This document shows positions 10,391 through 23,100 of a DNA stretch of 64,000 nt, in pieces. A program made the translations under genes and the position numbers. How positions within the stretch are numbered: the stretch's first letter is position 1; the number at the start of each line of letters is the position of its first letter. The stretch is from Larus michahellis (lineage: Eukaryota; Chordata; Aves; Charadriiformes; Laridae), in assembly GCF_964199755.1 (NCBI RefSeq), contig NC_133906.1:9982001-10046000 (forward strand). Direction: 5' to 3'. The notes under the pieces were generated by a model. That model worked only from the letters and a program-made list of their open reading frames with translations. It was not told the origin of the DNA and did no database searches.

Positions 10391-12411
10391 GCGCTGGAGT
10401 GGGGCCAGGTGGCTGAGAGCAAAGCGTAACAAGGAGCGAAAAGTCTTCAGATTTCCCTCGGTTTTGCCTCAGTGCTCATCCTGCTGTTGTTGCGAGTGTC
10501 TTGATGTCACGCACGTCAATTTTCTGTCTGGGGTTTTGAGGCGTGTGCTAAAAGCCCTTTCAGAAATAATTAATGATGGGACCAAAAATCTCATGAATGT
10601 TCTATTTACTTACCCGTAGCAATTACATGGGAAAGAGCAGGGCTTGGCGCTGCAGCCCGAATTAGCTGATACACAACTAACCAAGTGGCAACACCTGCAG
10701 CCTAATGGCTCCAGATCCTCAGATCCCCTCGGATGGCTCAGGCGGGTCTGTGGGACACTTCTGTGCACAAATGGCTGATGAAGAAAAGCTGTGTGGAATG
10801 ATCCAGGTGGAGAGCACTGCGCCGGGCTCTGAGGAGTGAACAGAAGGTGATTCTTCCTCCGGTAGGAAAGGCTTGCAGCCTGTCCGTGTTCTCGCCTTGC
10901 TTTTCTTTCAAAGGGAGAGCTGTTTCCAGCCACTCTCTAACACCCTCCCTTTGGTCCAGGACGAGCTGTGAACACCATGCAATGCAGCAATGTTGGGTTT
11001 TCCCGATGACCCCAAGCCTTGCACCAAAAGAAGATGTCAGGGGACAGCGTGTGTTAAATCATACGGCTGACGAGAACTGGAGGCAGGGGTGGGATGGGAC
11101 AAAACAAGAGAGAAGCTGTCACCAACTCTTCCTCGTTGCTGTGGCACTTTATTCCTAATTACTCTTACAAAGCGCTGAAGCAGTTACCTGAAGTGCTTTT
11201 CCAGCTGCTCCACCAGCAATGAAACTTCTCTTCCCGTGGGTGGGAATTCTGGGCCCAGGACGGCAGTGGCCGGGATGCGGGGCTACAGCTCGCAGCAGGC
11301 ACGGCATCAGAGCACGGCGCAGGGAGAGGAAGGGCCCGGGGAAGGAAATTGCCTTGTTCTGGGGCATGTGCGATTCCTTGCAGACCAAGACTTGAATTCC
11401 CAGCTGACCCTGCTGGCCGGTGACCCGGAGTGCATTCCCTCCCCGTCCCTCCTTTGCAGGAGATGCAAGCGCTCAATGCCACGGGGAGAGGAGGTGAGCT
11501 GAGAACAGGAGGGATGGCTACCCCGTCAGGGGAAGCAGCAGGGCTGGAAGGCCTCACCATAAAAGTAGTCTTTGGGGAGGAATCTATTGCACAGAAGACG
11601 AGGTTCTCGCTCGAGTATCTCGTGATTTCCTTTATACCAGTTGTACTCAAATAGGAAGTAACCATTCATGGGAATTGCTTGTGAAAGGTTGTTCTAAAAC
11701 CAAGCCGTGCACAGACATGTCTTTCAGAAATACCTTTTCCCTTCTCGTGTGTGTGCGAGCCCAGTTCCTCCCTCCTTGCTTTCGAACCCAAGAAGATGAG
11801 TCCCTTTCCAGTCCCTGGCTGGTGGCAACCTGTGGGGCTGTGGGTTGCCCACCCCGGCAGCGGTGACCCGCACGGTGGGTTTGCTCGGCCAGGCAGCCCA
11901 GAGGCAGCAGAGGAGCACAAGGAAAGCAGAGCCCAGCCTGCGCTGCCCCATTTCTCCTCTGGACAGAGACGGATTAGGGCTTCTTTCAGCCAAGTGGGCA
12001 AAACTGGATGGGACGTTGAGGGCAGGCTGCCCTTGTGCCAGGAGGGGACCGGAGGACAGCAGACACAGAGCGAAACGGGGACATCTTGGAGGGGTGGACT
12101 TGCTGCTACTTCTGGGTTCCAGTGAGATCCCAGAGGACGAAGTACAGTTGCTCACGTGGCTGCAAGTCGGTGCTAACACGCTCCAACTTCTGCTCCTGAC
12201 TGCTCTGGACTTTTGCACAGTCCAAGTGTTTTTCTGTGCCTTTTGGGTTTTTTCACCTATAGAACAGAGATCACACCACTTCCCTGTGCCCTGGGGCTGC
12301 TGGGGGGATTGGTTGAATAAAGCTCATAAAAAGAGCTTCGAAAGCACCAGGAGAGAGGCGAAGGAGGACAAGATGTTATAGCTGGTATTGTCTCCACCTC
12401 CTTAGAAGTCC

Positions 12412-12479
12412 TGTGGCAACCTCAGAAATACCCATGGTGGGTCAGTCATGTGGCAACCTCAGAAATACCCATGGTGGGT
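12412..12479. repeat. Direct duplication of 31 bases
   Basis: The same 31-base sequence, starting TGTGGCAACCTCAGAAATAC, occurs at 12412-12442 and again at 12449-12479 with no mismatch (period 37). It is a recent local duplication with no evident function. Confidence 0.95.
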
Positions 12480-13678
12480 AGAGAGGGCGGCCGATCCACG
12501 GTGCTTCAGTGCAATGGTGTGAACGGGACGTTATATTCCCCATGCGTACGCACCCTTCTCTGTCCGCGCACAGACCGACCACCGTTTCTCTAAGTGCTCA
12601 CGGCTTTCCTCCTAAACCAGAACCTTTGTGAGCCTGAGAGCTGCCAGAGCTCCAGCTTCTGCTGCTCTTTGTGTTTTTGTACTCAAAGAGATGTCAGCCA
12701 CAGTCGGGCAGAAACAAGCCCCCTGTGCCCACCCCTCGCTTGCCGGCGCTGGCTAAGCCAGATCGCTCGGCAGCCCTGCGCCGGCGCTGCAGCCAGCCGC
12801 AGCAACACGATGCTAAGCCCGGAGGGGCTGGGGATAATATTACCAAGGTAAAATATAACAGGAAAAGCCTGCAAATGCCCTTTCAAAACAGCAGAGAGCG
12901 AGTAATGCCATTAGGCCAGCGGTCAGGAGGGGACAGGGTTTGAAGGTACCCTTAGCCTACCAAAGGCCAAATGTGGGACAGGGGCAGGAGCCAATGAGCG
13001 GGGCTGGACAGGAGACACCCCGCACTGTGCAAACTCCCGCCTTCGGTTTCATGTTGCAGCTGCCCCTGTTTGTGGATGAGAAAATGTTGTAAGGACCAGG
13101 CAGCGGGAGCAGTGAGAGGCAGCGGCAAATGGGGCTCCTCCGAGTTACAACATCCCCAGCCTCCGGCGGGTCCTCGCCAGCCCCCCGTGTTGTGTCACTC
13201 TCTCCCGGGCACTAAAATTAAATGCAGCCCCAGGGGGAATTTGCGTGGCGGCCAGGACAGCCACCCCGGCAGCCACTCTCGCTGGGGACACAGGGGAGGG
13301 GGCTCTGCGCTGGGTCTCTCTGAGCTGGCGGTTGGGTAAGCTGGGGGCAGCCGAAGGGGAAGGTGCCCCCGCGGCTCTCCCAGAGTCCTCCGCTAAAGCA
13401 ATCTTCATTCATGTGGGCTGCTAATTGGAGGCCCCGCTCCCTGGCTCCCTGCGGGGCAGCAGTGGTTAGCAGTGCTGTGTCCCTGGGTTTCGCTGAGCTC
13501 CTCTGCTTGGCTCCGTTCCACGAGCTCTGCTTTCCTTTCCCCTCGGCCCCGCTCAACACTCAGCTCAGCCTTGTCCTTCACCTGAAATCACCAAGCGCAA
13601 GGGACCTAGTGTCGCCCTTCCTCCATGCCTCCTGTGTCCGCTGGCTCCTGATCAGCCACGTTCACCTGGAAACCCCTG

Positions 13679-13700
13679 CCTCCTCCTCCTCCTCCTCCTC
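13679..13700. repeat. TCC trinucleotide repeat
   Basis: Seven consecutive CCT/TCC triplets, a short polypyrimidine microsatellite. Confidence 0.9.
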
Positions 13701-16700
13701 GGTTTGTGGCATGAGGGCTCTGTGATGTTTAATGGTCAGCAAGGAGCGAGCCTCTGGGAATGCACTGCTGGGCCACACGGCCCCTCGCTCCCCACAAGCC
13801 TGGGTGGAAGCTGCCCCTCCACTCTCAGGCGATGCCCTCTTTGCCACAGCGCTGAGGATGTGGCCTCTTGGGCTGGAGGGGCCCTGGGAAACAAGAGAGC
13901 GGTTTCAGAGCACAAGTGGGTGCTGGCTGGGCTCCTGGCTCTGAGCTGCAGCTCGTCCAAGGAGCGTGGTTGTGGCTGTGCTTATTCGGAGGTTGCTATT
14001 CCCACTCCAGCGTCCCCAGGCAACCGATGCTATACAGTGCCAGCAAAGCCCCTCATGCAGGCACACACGGGCACTGTATCTGCCTGTGCCATGGCAGAGA
14101 CCCCCCAGTCCCCTCTCTGGAATGCACCTGGCAGAGGGTCTTTTCCCACCCCGTGCCACCAAACTCAAATCGCTGCAGCTCTCTCTGCCTGCAGCAGAGA
14201 CAGGCACTAGGGCTGCTCCGGCAGAGGAGCCCGTGGTCGGCACTGAGGGCTGGGGTTTGCCCACACACGGGGTGGTGTCGTACAGGGCTCCAGCCTGCCC
14301 AATTCTGCAGCCTGCTCCTCTCCAAAACTGCAGCCTTGTGCACCCTTGGAGCTAAAGCCGTGCGGTTATTGCAGAGAAAACCTATGAAAAGAGAAATGTG
14401 GTGGCAAAGGAGTAAGATGGGGGTTGTGGATGAGCTATTGAAACAGATGGGAATTTCCTGGAGCAAGCGGCAGTGGCCAGGCAGCGCAGCGGATGGTAGG
14501 GAAGGCTCCTGTGCGATGGCTCATGCTGCCCACCAGCTGTGTGGGCTGAGCAAGGAGACCAGGATGCCCATTGCCTCCTTATGGCGTTTTCAGTGACTCA
14601 TTTGTCTGCGGAAGCAGCACACCCGCAGCAGCTGAAGCAGCCTGGCCTCCTCCTGGGCTGCTCTGGCACAGCGGGGCCAGCCGGCCCCTTCTGCCGGGGG
14701 ACAAGAGCCCGGGAGCAGCCTGGAGCACTCAGCTCACCCCATTCCTCACTTTATCTGGGGGAAGAAACCCTCTGTTAGAGACCCTGCACTGCACTTTCTG
14801 CACTGCCTGACATCCCGCCACAGAGATACAAGCTTTCCCCTTGCTGTTCCGCCGGCAGTGTCCCCACGTGCTGCCCCGGAGGCAGCCTGGAGCGGTGGCA
14901 CCAGCCATCCATGGGCGTGCAGGGACCAAAGGGAGGTGCACCATATGGCATGTGTCCCTCACACTTACTCTTTCGCTCTCACTTTGCCGCCACACCGTGC
15001 CACTGGCGGCTCTCGGTCTGTGCTGATGGTGTCTGTCATAGCCCATCCATGTCACCCTGCTGTCCCCTCCCCGGCTCGCCTGCCTCGTCCCTGCCTGTTG
15101 AGCTGCCTCTGGTCCTGGTGGTGCTGCTTGGTCTCCCGTCCCTGCCCTGGCTGGCTGGCTGGCGCGCGCTGGGAGCTGGGGTGCCTCCTCCATCCCCATC
15201 CTCCTGCTGCCAGCCGCCCCTCTGCCCTGCTCCCCGGGAGGAGCGAGGGGCAGGAGGAGGCTGGTAGAGACCCCGACTGGCCTCATCCTCTTCTGCTGAC
15301 CCTGGGCCCAAGCAGGGCGACTCCTCCTGCCCCTCCTTGGGGGCTGCTCAGGGTCTGAATGCTGCCATCGCTGTTTTCTCTTCCTCTTTCTCTTAACTGC
15401 CTCCTCTCGGTGACTCTCCGTGATCACTGGAGCAGGTCCCGGTCCCCCGCGCCAGCAGAGCTAGCCAAGGGGGCAAGCAGAGAAGGGAGCTGCTTCGGAT
15501 CCCCCGTGCCGCCAAGCCAGGACTGGCTGTTCCTCAAGCAGCCGTTGCTGGCAGGGATGTCTGTGGGCATCTCCCCACCTCGTGGCTCCCAGCCCAGGGT
15601 GATCGTCAGCCAGGCTGCCCCCATCTGTCCCCAGGCCCCCATCCCGCAGCACCCTCTCTGCATTCCCCCTGCCCTCCTCACCAGTGCTCCTCCGAGCATC
15701 CCCCATGGTGAGTGGCCGTCACTGTCCCCACGTACTGCACCCCTGGGCTGGCACCAGCAGGGGGAAGGGGCTGGTTTTCAGTTCCCAGCTCCCTCTCACC
15801 GCAAGCACTGGTGTTAGAGCAGTTAGAGCAGAAACCCCTCCGCAGGGGTGCTCCGCAGCACCCTGGGGAGTGGTGTGGATGGGGCTGTGGGCTCACTGGG
15901 ATACCAGGCACTGGAACATCTCCCGTCCCCACACAGATACCGCTCTGCTGTTCCCCAGCACCTCGGCACCGTATCCCTGGGCAGGAGACACTTCAGCTCC
16001 AGCCAGCGCTATAAATAAAACCATGCTCTTTTACCCCGCCAAATAGGTTCTCATTGATTTTACCTATTCCTCCTCCTCCCTCCTGCGTCCCTTTGATACG
16101 TGAAGTCAGCTGCGGAGGAGATCGGGGAGCTGCCAGCCTGGCGGGGAAAATGCCACCCCCTCCAGGCCCTCTCCCCGGAGATAGCCGCTCTCCCCTGGTT
16201 TTCACTCTCTGAACAGGCAGCACCGCTGGAGGAGAAGAAACAAAGCTCCCTGGTGGAAGTTTGCCGGCTAATTATTTATTAATCTCCTCCTGACAGTGCA
16301 ATCGCCAGCAGCGAGGCAGCCCCTGAGCCCCCCGCCACGGGGAGGAGGATGAGGATGGGGATGGAGAGCTCTGCTGGTGAGGCCTTCTTCCCGTGGCCGG
16401 GGAGGTTGGGGTGAGCTGACACATCGCTTCCTTCTCCGGCTGCTTCGGTTGCAGTTGTACCGCTGGCTGAGATAAGGGGGGCCCATCCCAGGGACCCCGG
16501 ATCCCCGTCCCGGGAAGTGCTAAGGGCTGGTCCCAGGGGGTCCCTGGTCCCTTGTGGGTGGTGTCCTTGTGGGCTCAGCCCCCCCAGACCCGGCACTGGT
16601 GAATGCCTGCTTGCTGCAAGCAGTTATCCTGCACACAGGCGCTCCCCGTGCAGAGATGGCTAGCAACAGAAATAATGCAGCAAAATCACAGCTCACACAG

Positions 16701-18529
16701 TCTTGCTGGCACTTGAAAGCATCTCGAGAGCTTAAAAAGCTGCAAGATGCTCTCGTTCCCATCCTTTCCCTGCTATCCTTGCCGCTTACCGCCTGTGCTT
16801 TGGCGGGGGGGTGAGGGGGGTGCAGCACTTTCCCAGCCAAACGGTACCAAGTTGAGGATGGCGAATCCTGCCCGCACCATGCAGCAGGAGGCAGGGAGCG
16901 GGGCTGCGGGTGACTCATCGCCATGCAGTATGCAATTACCAAGGCAAGTGCAGGCCCCTGCTGTTTTGCACAGGTATCTGTGTCAGCCAGGGCTATTTCC
17001 AGCTCTCTCCGTGCTCCCGGCTCCTTTGAGAGGTAAGGAATACAGCCGCCTGGGTACTCTGCCTGCCACGGGGACGGGCATGATATTCCTATGAGCGAAG
17101 AGCCAGGGGGTTGGATATTGCATCCCGAATTGCCCAACTGGGGGAGGAGGGAGCAGTGCACGATTGCCCACGCATTTTATGTATTTAAGGGCGCGCGCAC
17201 CGCCGCAGACCGAGTGGAGACGCAGAGAGATGCAGTGAGGCTGCACAGCGCCCATTGCCACCGACTGAGCGCCAGGCGAGGAGAATTTAGAGCTGTTATT
17301 ATTAGTGATGCTGGTAGCGCGAGAAAGGAAGCGTCAGGGATGGGATAAAGCAGAGTTTGGAAAATGCTCTGGCCTGGAAAGGCAGGGGAGGGACCAGGAT
17401 AAAAGGAGCAAAGCGATGTGCGGCAGCACCTTCTCTCCTCCCTGCCGGAGCAGACAACTGCAGGATCCATGGGGCAGCATCTCTGCCTCCCGATCTGTAC
17501 ATCGAATGCGTGCCATCCCCCGTCAAGCTGTTAAGCCAAACCGCGCTCAGAGAGCGAGATTTTTTCATTCCCCAAATGTCTGCCTAAGACTTTGCTCATG
17601 GCTTTTCCCTCCGGTCGCTGGGAGCAGGAAGTGGGGGAAAGCTGAGGCGTTGAGCGCTCCTTGGACAAGCTCCAAGCGAGGGCTCCAGCCCTCCGGCCGC
17701 AAAACTCGTTCGCTACAGGGGTTTTGCAACCGGGGTTGTCACAGCCAGACAGCAGCTGCAGCCCAGTCCCTACGGCCATAGCGGAGGCAGCTGTGTCGTC
17801 GCACTGGTGCTCTGCGCAGGAAAACGCGTCTGCACGGGGGGTGGATGGGGTGCACCTTCCTGGGAAGCCTGAGCAGGCTGAGTCTGCCCCGGGGAAGCGG
17901 GCCTGGCCTCCCACAGCCTCTGGGAGTGTTTCTGGGGTGCTGGAGGTCTGCTCAGCTTCACCTGGAGGCTGCGATATGGGGGGATCTCCGTATGTGATAG
18001 GGACGTGCCTGGCGTGGGCCGCTCTGTGCCTGTGCAGCGTGGTGAGGTGATGGATATATGACATTATCAAAACCCCAGGGACCCTGTATGGTACTTGTCA
18101 GGGTACATCATATGTCCTGTTTAACTACTCTGAAGGCGAGCAGTGTTCACCACCCAGCTGGGCTCAGGAGTCGGGTCTGCTGGAGGCAGGCATGGGGGAT
18201 AATGGCCGAAGGAGGGATGGATACAGAGCCGAGACCTGCAAAGGGGCTGGAAGGGCTCTGTGCCTCAACCTCCAGCCTTTGCCTGACACGTGCCCGCCAA
18301 AGCCTGGCCTGGGCAGTGCGTGATGCCACAGCCAGACCTCTCACGGGCATGGGCTCTGCCCTCTGCGGACAAGCCACCGGGCTGCAAGTGGCACCGATCG
18401 CCTTCGTCCTTCCCACAACCCCCAGCAGAGCCTTTGGCATGGGAGAACTGCTACAGCTTTTTGCAGGAAAAATCACATTAATCATCCTCAGCGCCGCCTT
18501 CCTGGCCTTTGTCACAGTTTGGTGCCCCG

Positions 18530-19015
18530 GTGCCAGCTTTGTTTTAAAAGCATTATTTATTTTTAATAAAAGCTCATCTAAACAGCGACTTTGCAGCAGT
18601 TGCCACGAACGTCAGCATCCCCGGGAATGGGGGACCGGCAGTGCCCAGCTGCACGCCCCTCCAGCCTGCGCTGCCACACGGGCCAAGGAGGAACCATCGG
18701 GCACCGTGTGCCTGCCGGCAGCCGCTGTGCCAGGAGCAGCAGCGCCTGGGTTCTTTTTTCAATACGCAGGTGCACTTCTTCCGTACACTTGTTATTTTCT
18801 AAATGTTTAGTAACTTTCGTTTCATGTATTGCATGAATTAATGAGCAAATATGACATATACAATTGTTGGAAAGTAAATTAGTTTGTTAAGCCCCTTCAT
18901 TGAAAGGACTATGTATTATTAAAATATCTATGGTGCAATGCACCGCTACCACATCAGCAACAGTAATAAGAAATGCTGTTTATCCATACGAAACTAGATT
19001 TTCAGGTCACGGATC
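18530..19015. other. AT-rich island in GC-rich intergenic DNA
   Basis: Two AT-rich patches (about 18,535-18,600 and 18,775-19,000) interrupt DNA that is otherwise strongly GC-rich. They contain homeodomain-type TAATTA-like cores, ATTTATTTTTAATAAA and GCATGAATTAATGAGC. No open frame crosses them. This composition is common in conserved developmental enhancers, but conservation cannot be judged from one sequence. Confidence 0.35.
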
Positions 19016-20117
19016 TGGCAGCAAGCATCACGTCGGTGCGTGGCCGAGACCATAAACCATGGCGACCGGCGGCATTTCCATTTGCCCACAGAGATGTGGT
19101 GGGTGACGGGGCAGCATTCTATGTCCCAGGCTGGTGGCCAAGCTGAGATCTTCACCCCAAGGTTGCCCCTGGAAAAGTCTGCCTCTGCTGCTCAGCCCCA
19201 GCCCCACGGCAGTGTCCCATCAGGCGGGGTGAGCAGGAAGCGAGCAGGAAGCACGCCTCACTCGCTTCCTGAACATCTCTGCTCCTTCCATCGCTCTTCC
19301 TTCTGGCAGACGGGAATAAAACTGTAGCGGAGGCCCTGGGGAGAGACCAGCCTGGCTCCTGCATACCCCTGTGGCTCTGCCCACTCTGGCCGGCTCCGCT
19401 GGTTTGGCCCGCGGGGCCGTGGCTTTTGGCAGAGCCAGGCAGGGGTAGGGTGCCGCACTAGGCCTCCTCTCAAGCTTGGTTTGTCCCAGGGTTTTCCAGG
19501 CCAGCTTTATTTTCAGGCGTGAGCCCTGTGAGCAGCTGCATTTGAATGCTGCCTGGCCGGAGCAGAGTGCAGCCATGGCTGGGACAAAACAAAACCAGCA
19601 TTCACAGACGGTCATTTAAATTCCCAGCAGCTGTTACCTCCCAGCGCGCTCATGCCTGCCCTCCTTTGCTGTCCACAGGCACTTTTGGGGGCTTTTTCCC
19701 TGTGTGGTAGGGATGCAGAGAGGCAGGCACCTCCGGGACACCAGGTAAACCCAATGCAACGGGGCTTTGGGCCAGGGGTAGCCGCGGGACCCCAAGCAGG
19801 AGCCATGCGGTGCCCTTTGGCCCCGAGTGCACTCACATGAGAAAGAAATTGCTCGCGCGTGTTTTGGTCTGGTTGGGTTTAACCCCAGCCCTGCTTTGCC
19901 AGGTGGGCTGCCGGCACGGCAGGCAGGGAGCAGGCAGGGAGCAGGCAGCGGCATGCCGGGCTCCAGCAGCAGGAGTGAGCACGCTGCGGTTTTCCAGCCG
20001 GAGACAGGCAGCTGCTGTGAAGAGCTGGTGGTGAAAAGCTGCCTCCAATCCCATAACGGCTGCGAGCACGAATGAGTTTAGTGGCCTCGATTTAATTCCC
20101 ATTTGTACACGGTGGGG

Positions 20118-20148
<31 letters not shown>

Positions 20149-20165
20149 AAAAGAGGAAGAAGAGC
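20118..20165. repeat. Poly-A run (29 A) with A/G-rich tail
   Basis: Twenty-nine consecutive A are followed by a short AAG/GAG-rich stretch. I looked for a processed pseudogene or SINE body ending here on the plus strand and found neither, so it is treated as a simple repeat. Confidence 0.85.
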
Positions 20166-23100
20166 AAAATCACAGCTTGGCTGGGATGGGGATGCGCCAA
20201 CTGCAGCGACGTGGGAGGCACGAGCTGCTGGACCCGGGCAGAGGGTGCTGTGCTGGTGGCAGGGATGGGTGCCACAGGGCAAGGAGAGGGACATATCGCT
20301 CCAGCTGGATGTTCCCAGCACTCCCGAGCCTGGGCTGGGAGACCCACTGCGGTTTCATGTAGCCAGAACCCATCAGCAAGGGAGGGCACCGGGCACGGGG
20401 CTCCCCCTGTCCCAGCTGGAGACCCACATCCACAGCAAGTGCATGGGCTGCTGTGGGACAAGCCGAGCCCCGTGGGGCTGGTGCCTGTATCTCCCTCCTC
20501 TCCTTACCCCCGGGATGCAGGTGGGGCTGGAACAGACCTGACTGCAGGAAAGCTGGAGGAGGGAAGACGCTGCTTAAAGCCCCGAGGAACCAGGGCTCCG
20601 ATTTCAAAAAATAAATTGAGGTTTTTCATCTGTATTTGCTTAGTGAGTTAATGACTTTATTTCTGATTTGATGCTCTTGTCTCTGGTGACTCAGGCACAA
20701 AAAGGGAGAGCAGATAAGAGCAAAGAGGCCCGGCTGGATGGCTGCTGGTAGCTGCTCAGTGCCCAGCGTGCCCCAGCCTGGATCCCTTCCAGGGGATTCC
20801 AGAAATACTGTCGGCACCAGGAGCGGGACCACAGGCACAGGGAGGGCAGAAGCTCGGGGAGTGAAAGCAGGAGCAGCCATCCCTGATAAGAGATGGATCT
20901 GCCCCGTTATGGCTATGGTAATCGCACTAACAAGAGCACAAAGTATTTTATACTTGGCAAGACCTGCCTGGATCACGCTGTACCACCCCGGCCCTCTGCC
21001 CTCCTCCTCCTCTGGGAGGAATAAACCTCGCTGATGGGGAGGAGAGGAGCACTTCTCCTTCCCCTGACACTGCCAGGGACCTGGCTGCCGGTCCCTTGCC
21101 CCTGGGCGAGTGCCGAGGCCTGGCAGGCAGTGGGGAATACCCCCAGCCTGGGGGAATTAATCAGTCCCAGAGCGACCCAGACCCTCCTGGCTCCGTTTCT
21201 CCACCACGAGAAACAAACAGATGTGCTTAGCCTGAATTAGCCATTTTAGGGCAATCCCAATCTCACTGCACCCAGTTCCCCCCAGCCTAAACAAGAAGCT
21301 GGGCAAAACACACTTTTTTTTTGGTGAGGGGGAGGTTTCTCCTCTCCCCCATCGCATCTTTCCAAGTTCCGCAAGCCCTGCAGAGACGCAAGCAGAGCTC
21401 TCTGCAGCTGGAGGGCTAACATCTCAGCTCTTCCAAATAAATAGAAAATGACCCAGTTTCTTCATTTTCCTCTTTTCCCAAAGTCCAAGCACCCAAAAAA
21501 TGAGACGGTAAGTAGAAGCCACAAATAGATTTCATGTACCCTGGCAGAGCCAGGAGATGAAAGGAGGGGAAACGGCTCCTGCCGCCCCTGCTCTGACGCA
21601 GGTATGGTGGCAGCACCTTCCCCGGGGGTAACTTTCCCAGGTCCAAGTAGCAGGAAAGGCTTTGGGGCTGACGCCCAGCAACTGCTTAGGGAAGCTGTCA
21701 CCCCTTCTCCAACCCCAGGGGCTCTGGTGTTCTTGTCCCCCAGGCGCAGTGGGATTTGGACCAGACGAGGTCCCAGGCTGGCGCAGGCGGGATGCCTGGT
21801 GCTCCAGGGAACATCTCACTGCCACAGTTCAGCTTCACAGCCCCATGGCTGGATGTGCCTCTTCTTCCAGTCTTCAGTCCTTTTTTTTTAATGATGCCAA
21901 GGGGGCTCATATAGTCCCCACAGCCCCCAGAACCAGGCTCATCCGAGACAGGGTGGGTGCCTCCGGGGGGGGGGGGTTGCTCCCATCAGCCACGCTCCAA
22001 GTATGAAGGTGAGCAGCAGAACGTGCCCAGCCTTCAACTATTCCTATCACGTCCCATCTGGAGACAGAAATCTGCCTGCTGGCTTTACAATTAAAATTGA
22101 AATGATTTGATTATGGGCCTTCATTAGTAAAAACAAACACCAGGCAGCCTTCTTCCCTCTCCCCGCCCCCCCCATCCCCACCCAGCCGTTCTGTCCTGGG
22201 GCTGTTTTAGGTAAATCCCAGCCAGGATGCGGGCTGGGCGCACAAAGGGGGTTCTTGTCTGCAGCTTGTAGCTACAGTCGGGTGCAGCCCCAAGCAGGCA
22301 GATTTTAGACCCACAAATCACCTTCATCAGGTGGAGATGCAGCAACGGCCTCGGACTGACGGCTCGATGGGCTGCCGCTCCATGGCGGGTGTAGCGATGG
22401 CTTTAGCAGACCCCGCACGCTCTCCTGAATGCTTGCAGACCTTACCGGGGGGGCTCCCAAAGCCCTTGGGGCTTCTGATTTACACTTTGACTCCATTCCC
22501 TTCGTTCTGTGAGTCTTTGCAAGGGGGCTATTTGCACCTTCACACCAACCTGGAATTGCCATTGCCGGGTCTGTTCTTCTTCCCCGCAGCTCGTTCATTC
22601 CTGGGGGGGGAAGCGGGGAGCACGGGGGAGGGCTGAGCTGGAGCGACGCAGGCTGCCTGTGGCATATGCAGATGTTCGAGTCCCCAAAGCTGCGGCAGTT
22701 GTGGGGGAAGTAATTCAATTAACACTGGGGGCCTTGGGAACAGGCTGTGCAGGCTGGGAGAGGGGGAATGCTAATGAAGGAGGGCTTGGGAATGCTGCTG
22801 GGTTAGAGTGCCGGTGGCCCGGCTGCTCCCAGCGCCGGCTTTTCTCTAGCAGCTGGCATGGCTCCAGGCGGTGGGGAGGTCAGGTGGGAATTAGGCAGCC
22901 TTTCTGCCTGATTGCGAGAAGTGGGCTTTGAAACGGCTTTTGGCGCTGAATTGGTGGCCCCTCTGAAGCGGCCTGTGGCCGGAGAGGTGTGTGCTGTCCC
23001 TGCGGCAGCACGCCAGCAGGCAGCCCTGCCAGTTCCTGTGCCCGCAGGAGGCAGAATGACCGCTCTGCCTTCTCCCTGCCCGCGGGCAGCAATGCTGCCC

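Noticed and set aside
20118-20165. Poly-A run as the tail of a processed pseudogene or SINE
   Set aside because: No SINE body or spliced-gene remnant could be seen upstream on the same strand and no target-site duplication was evident.
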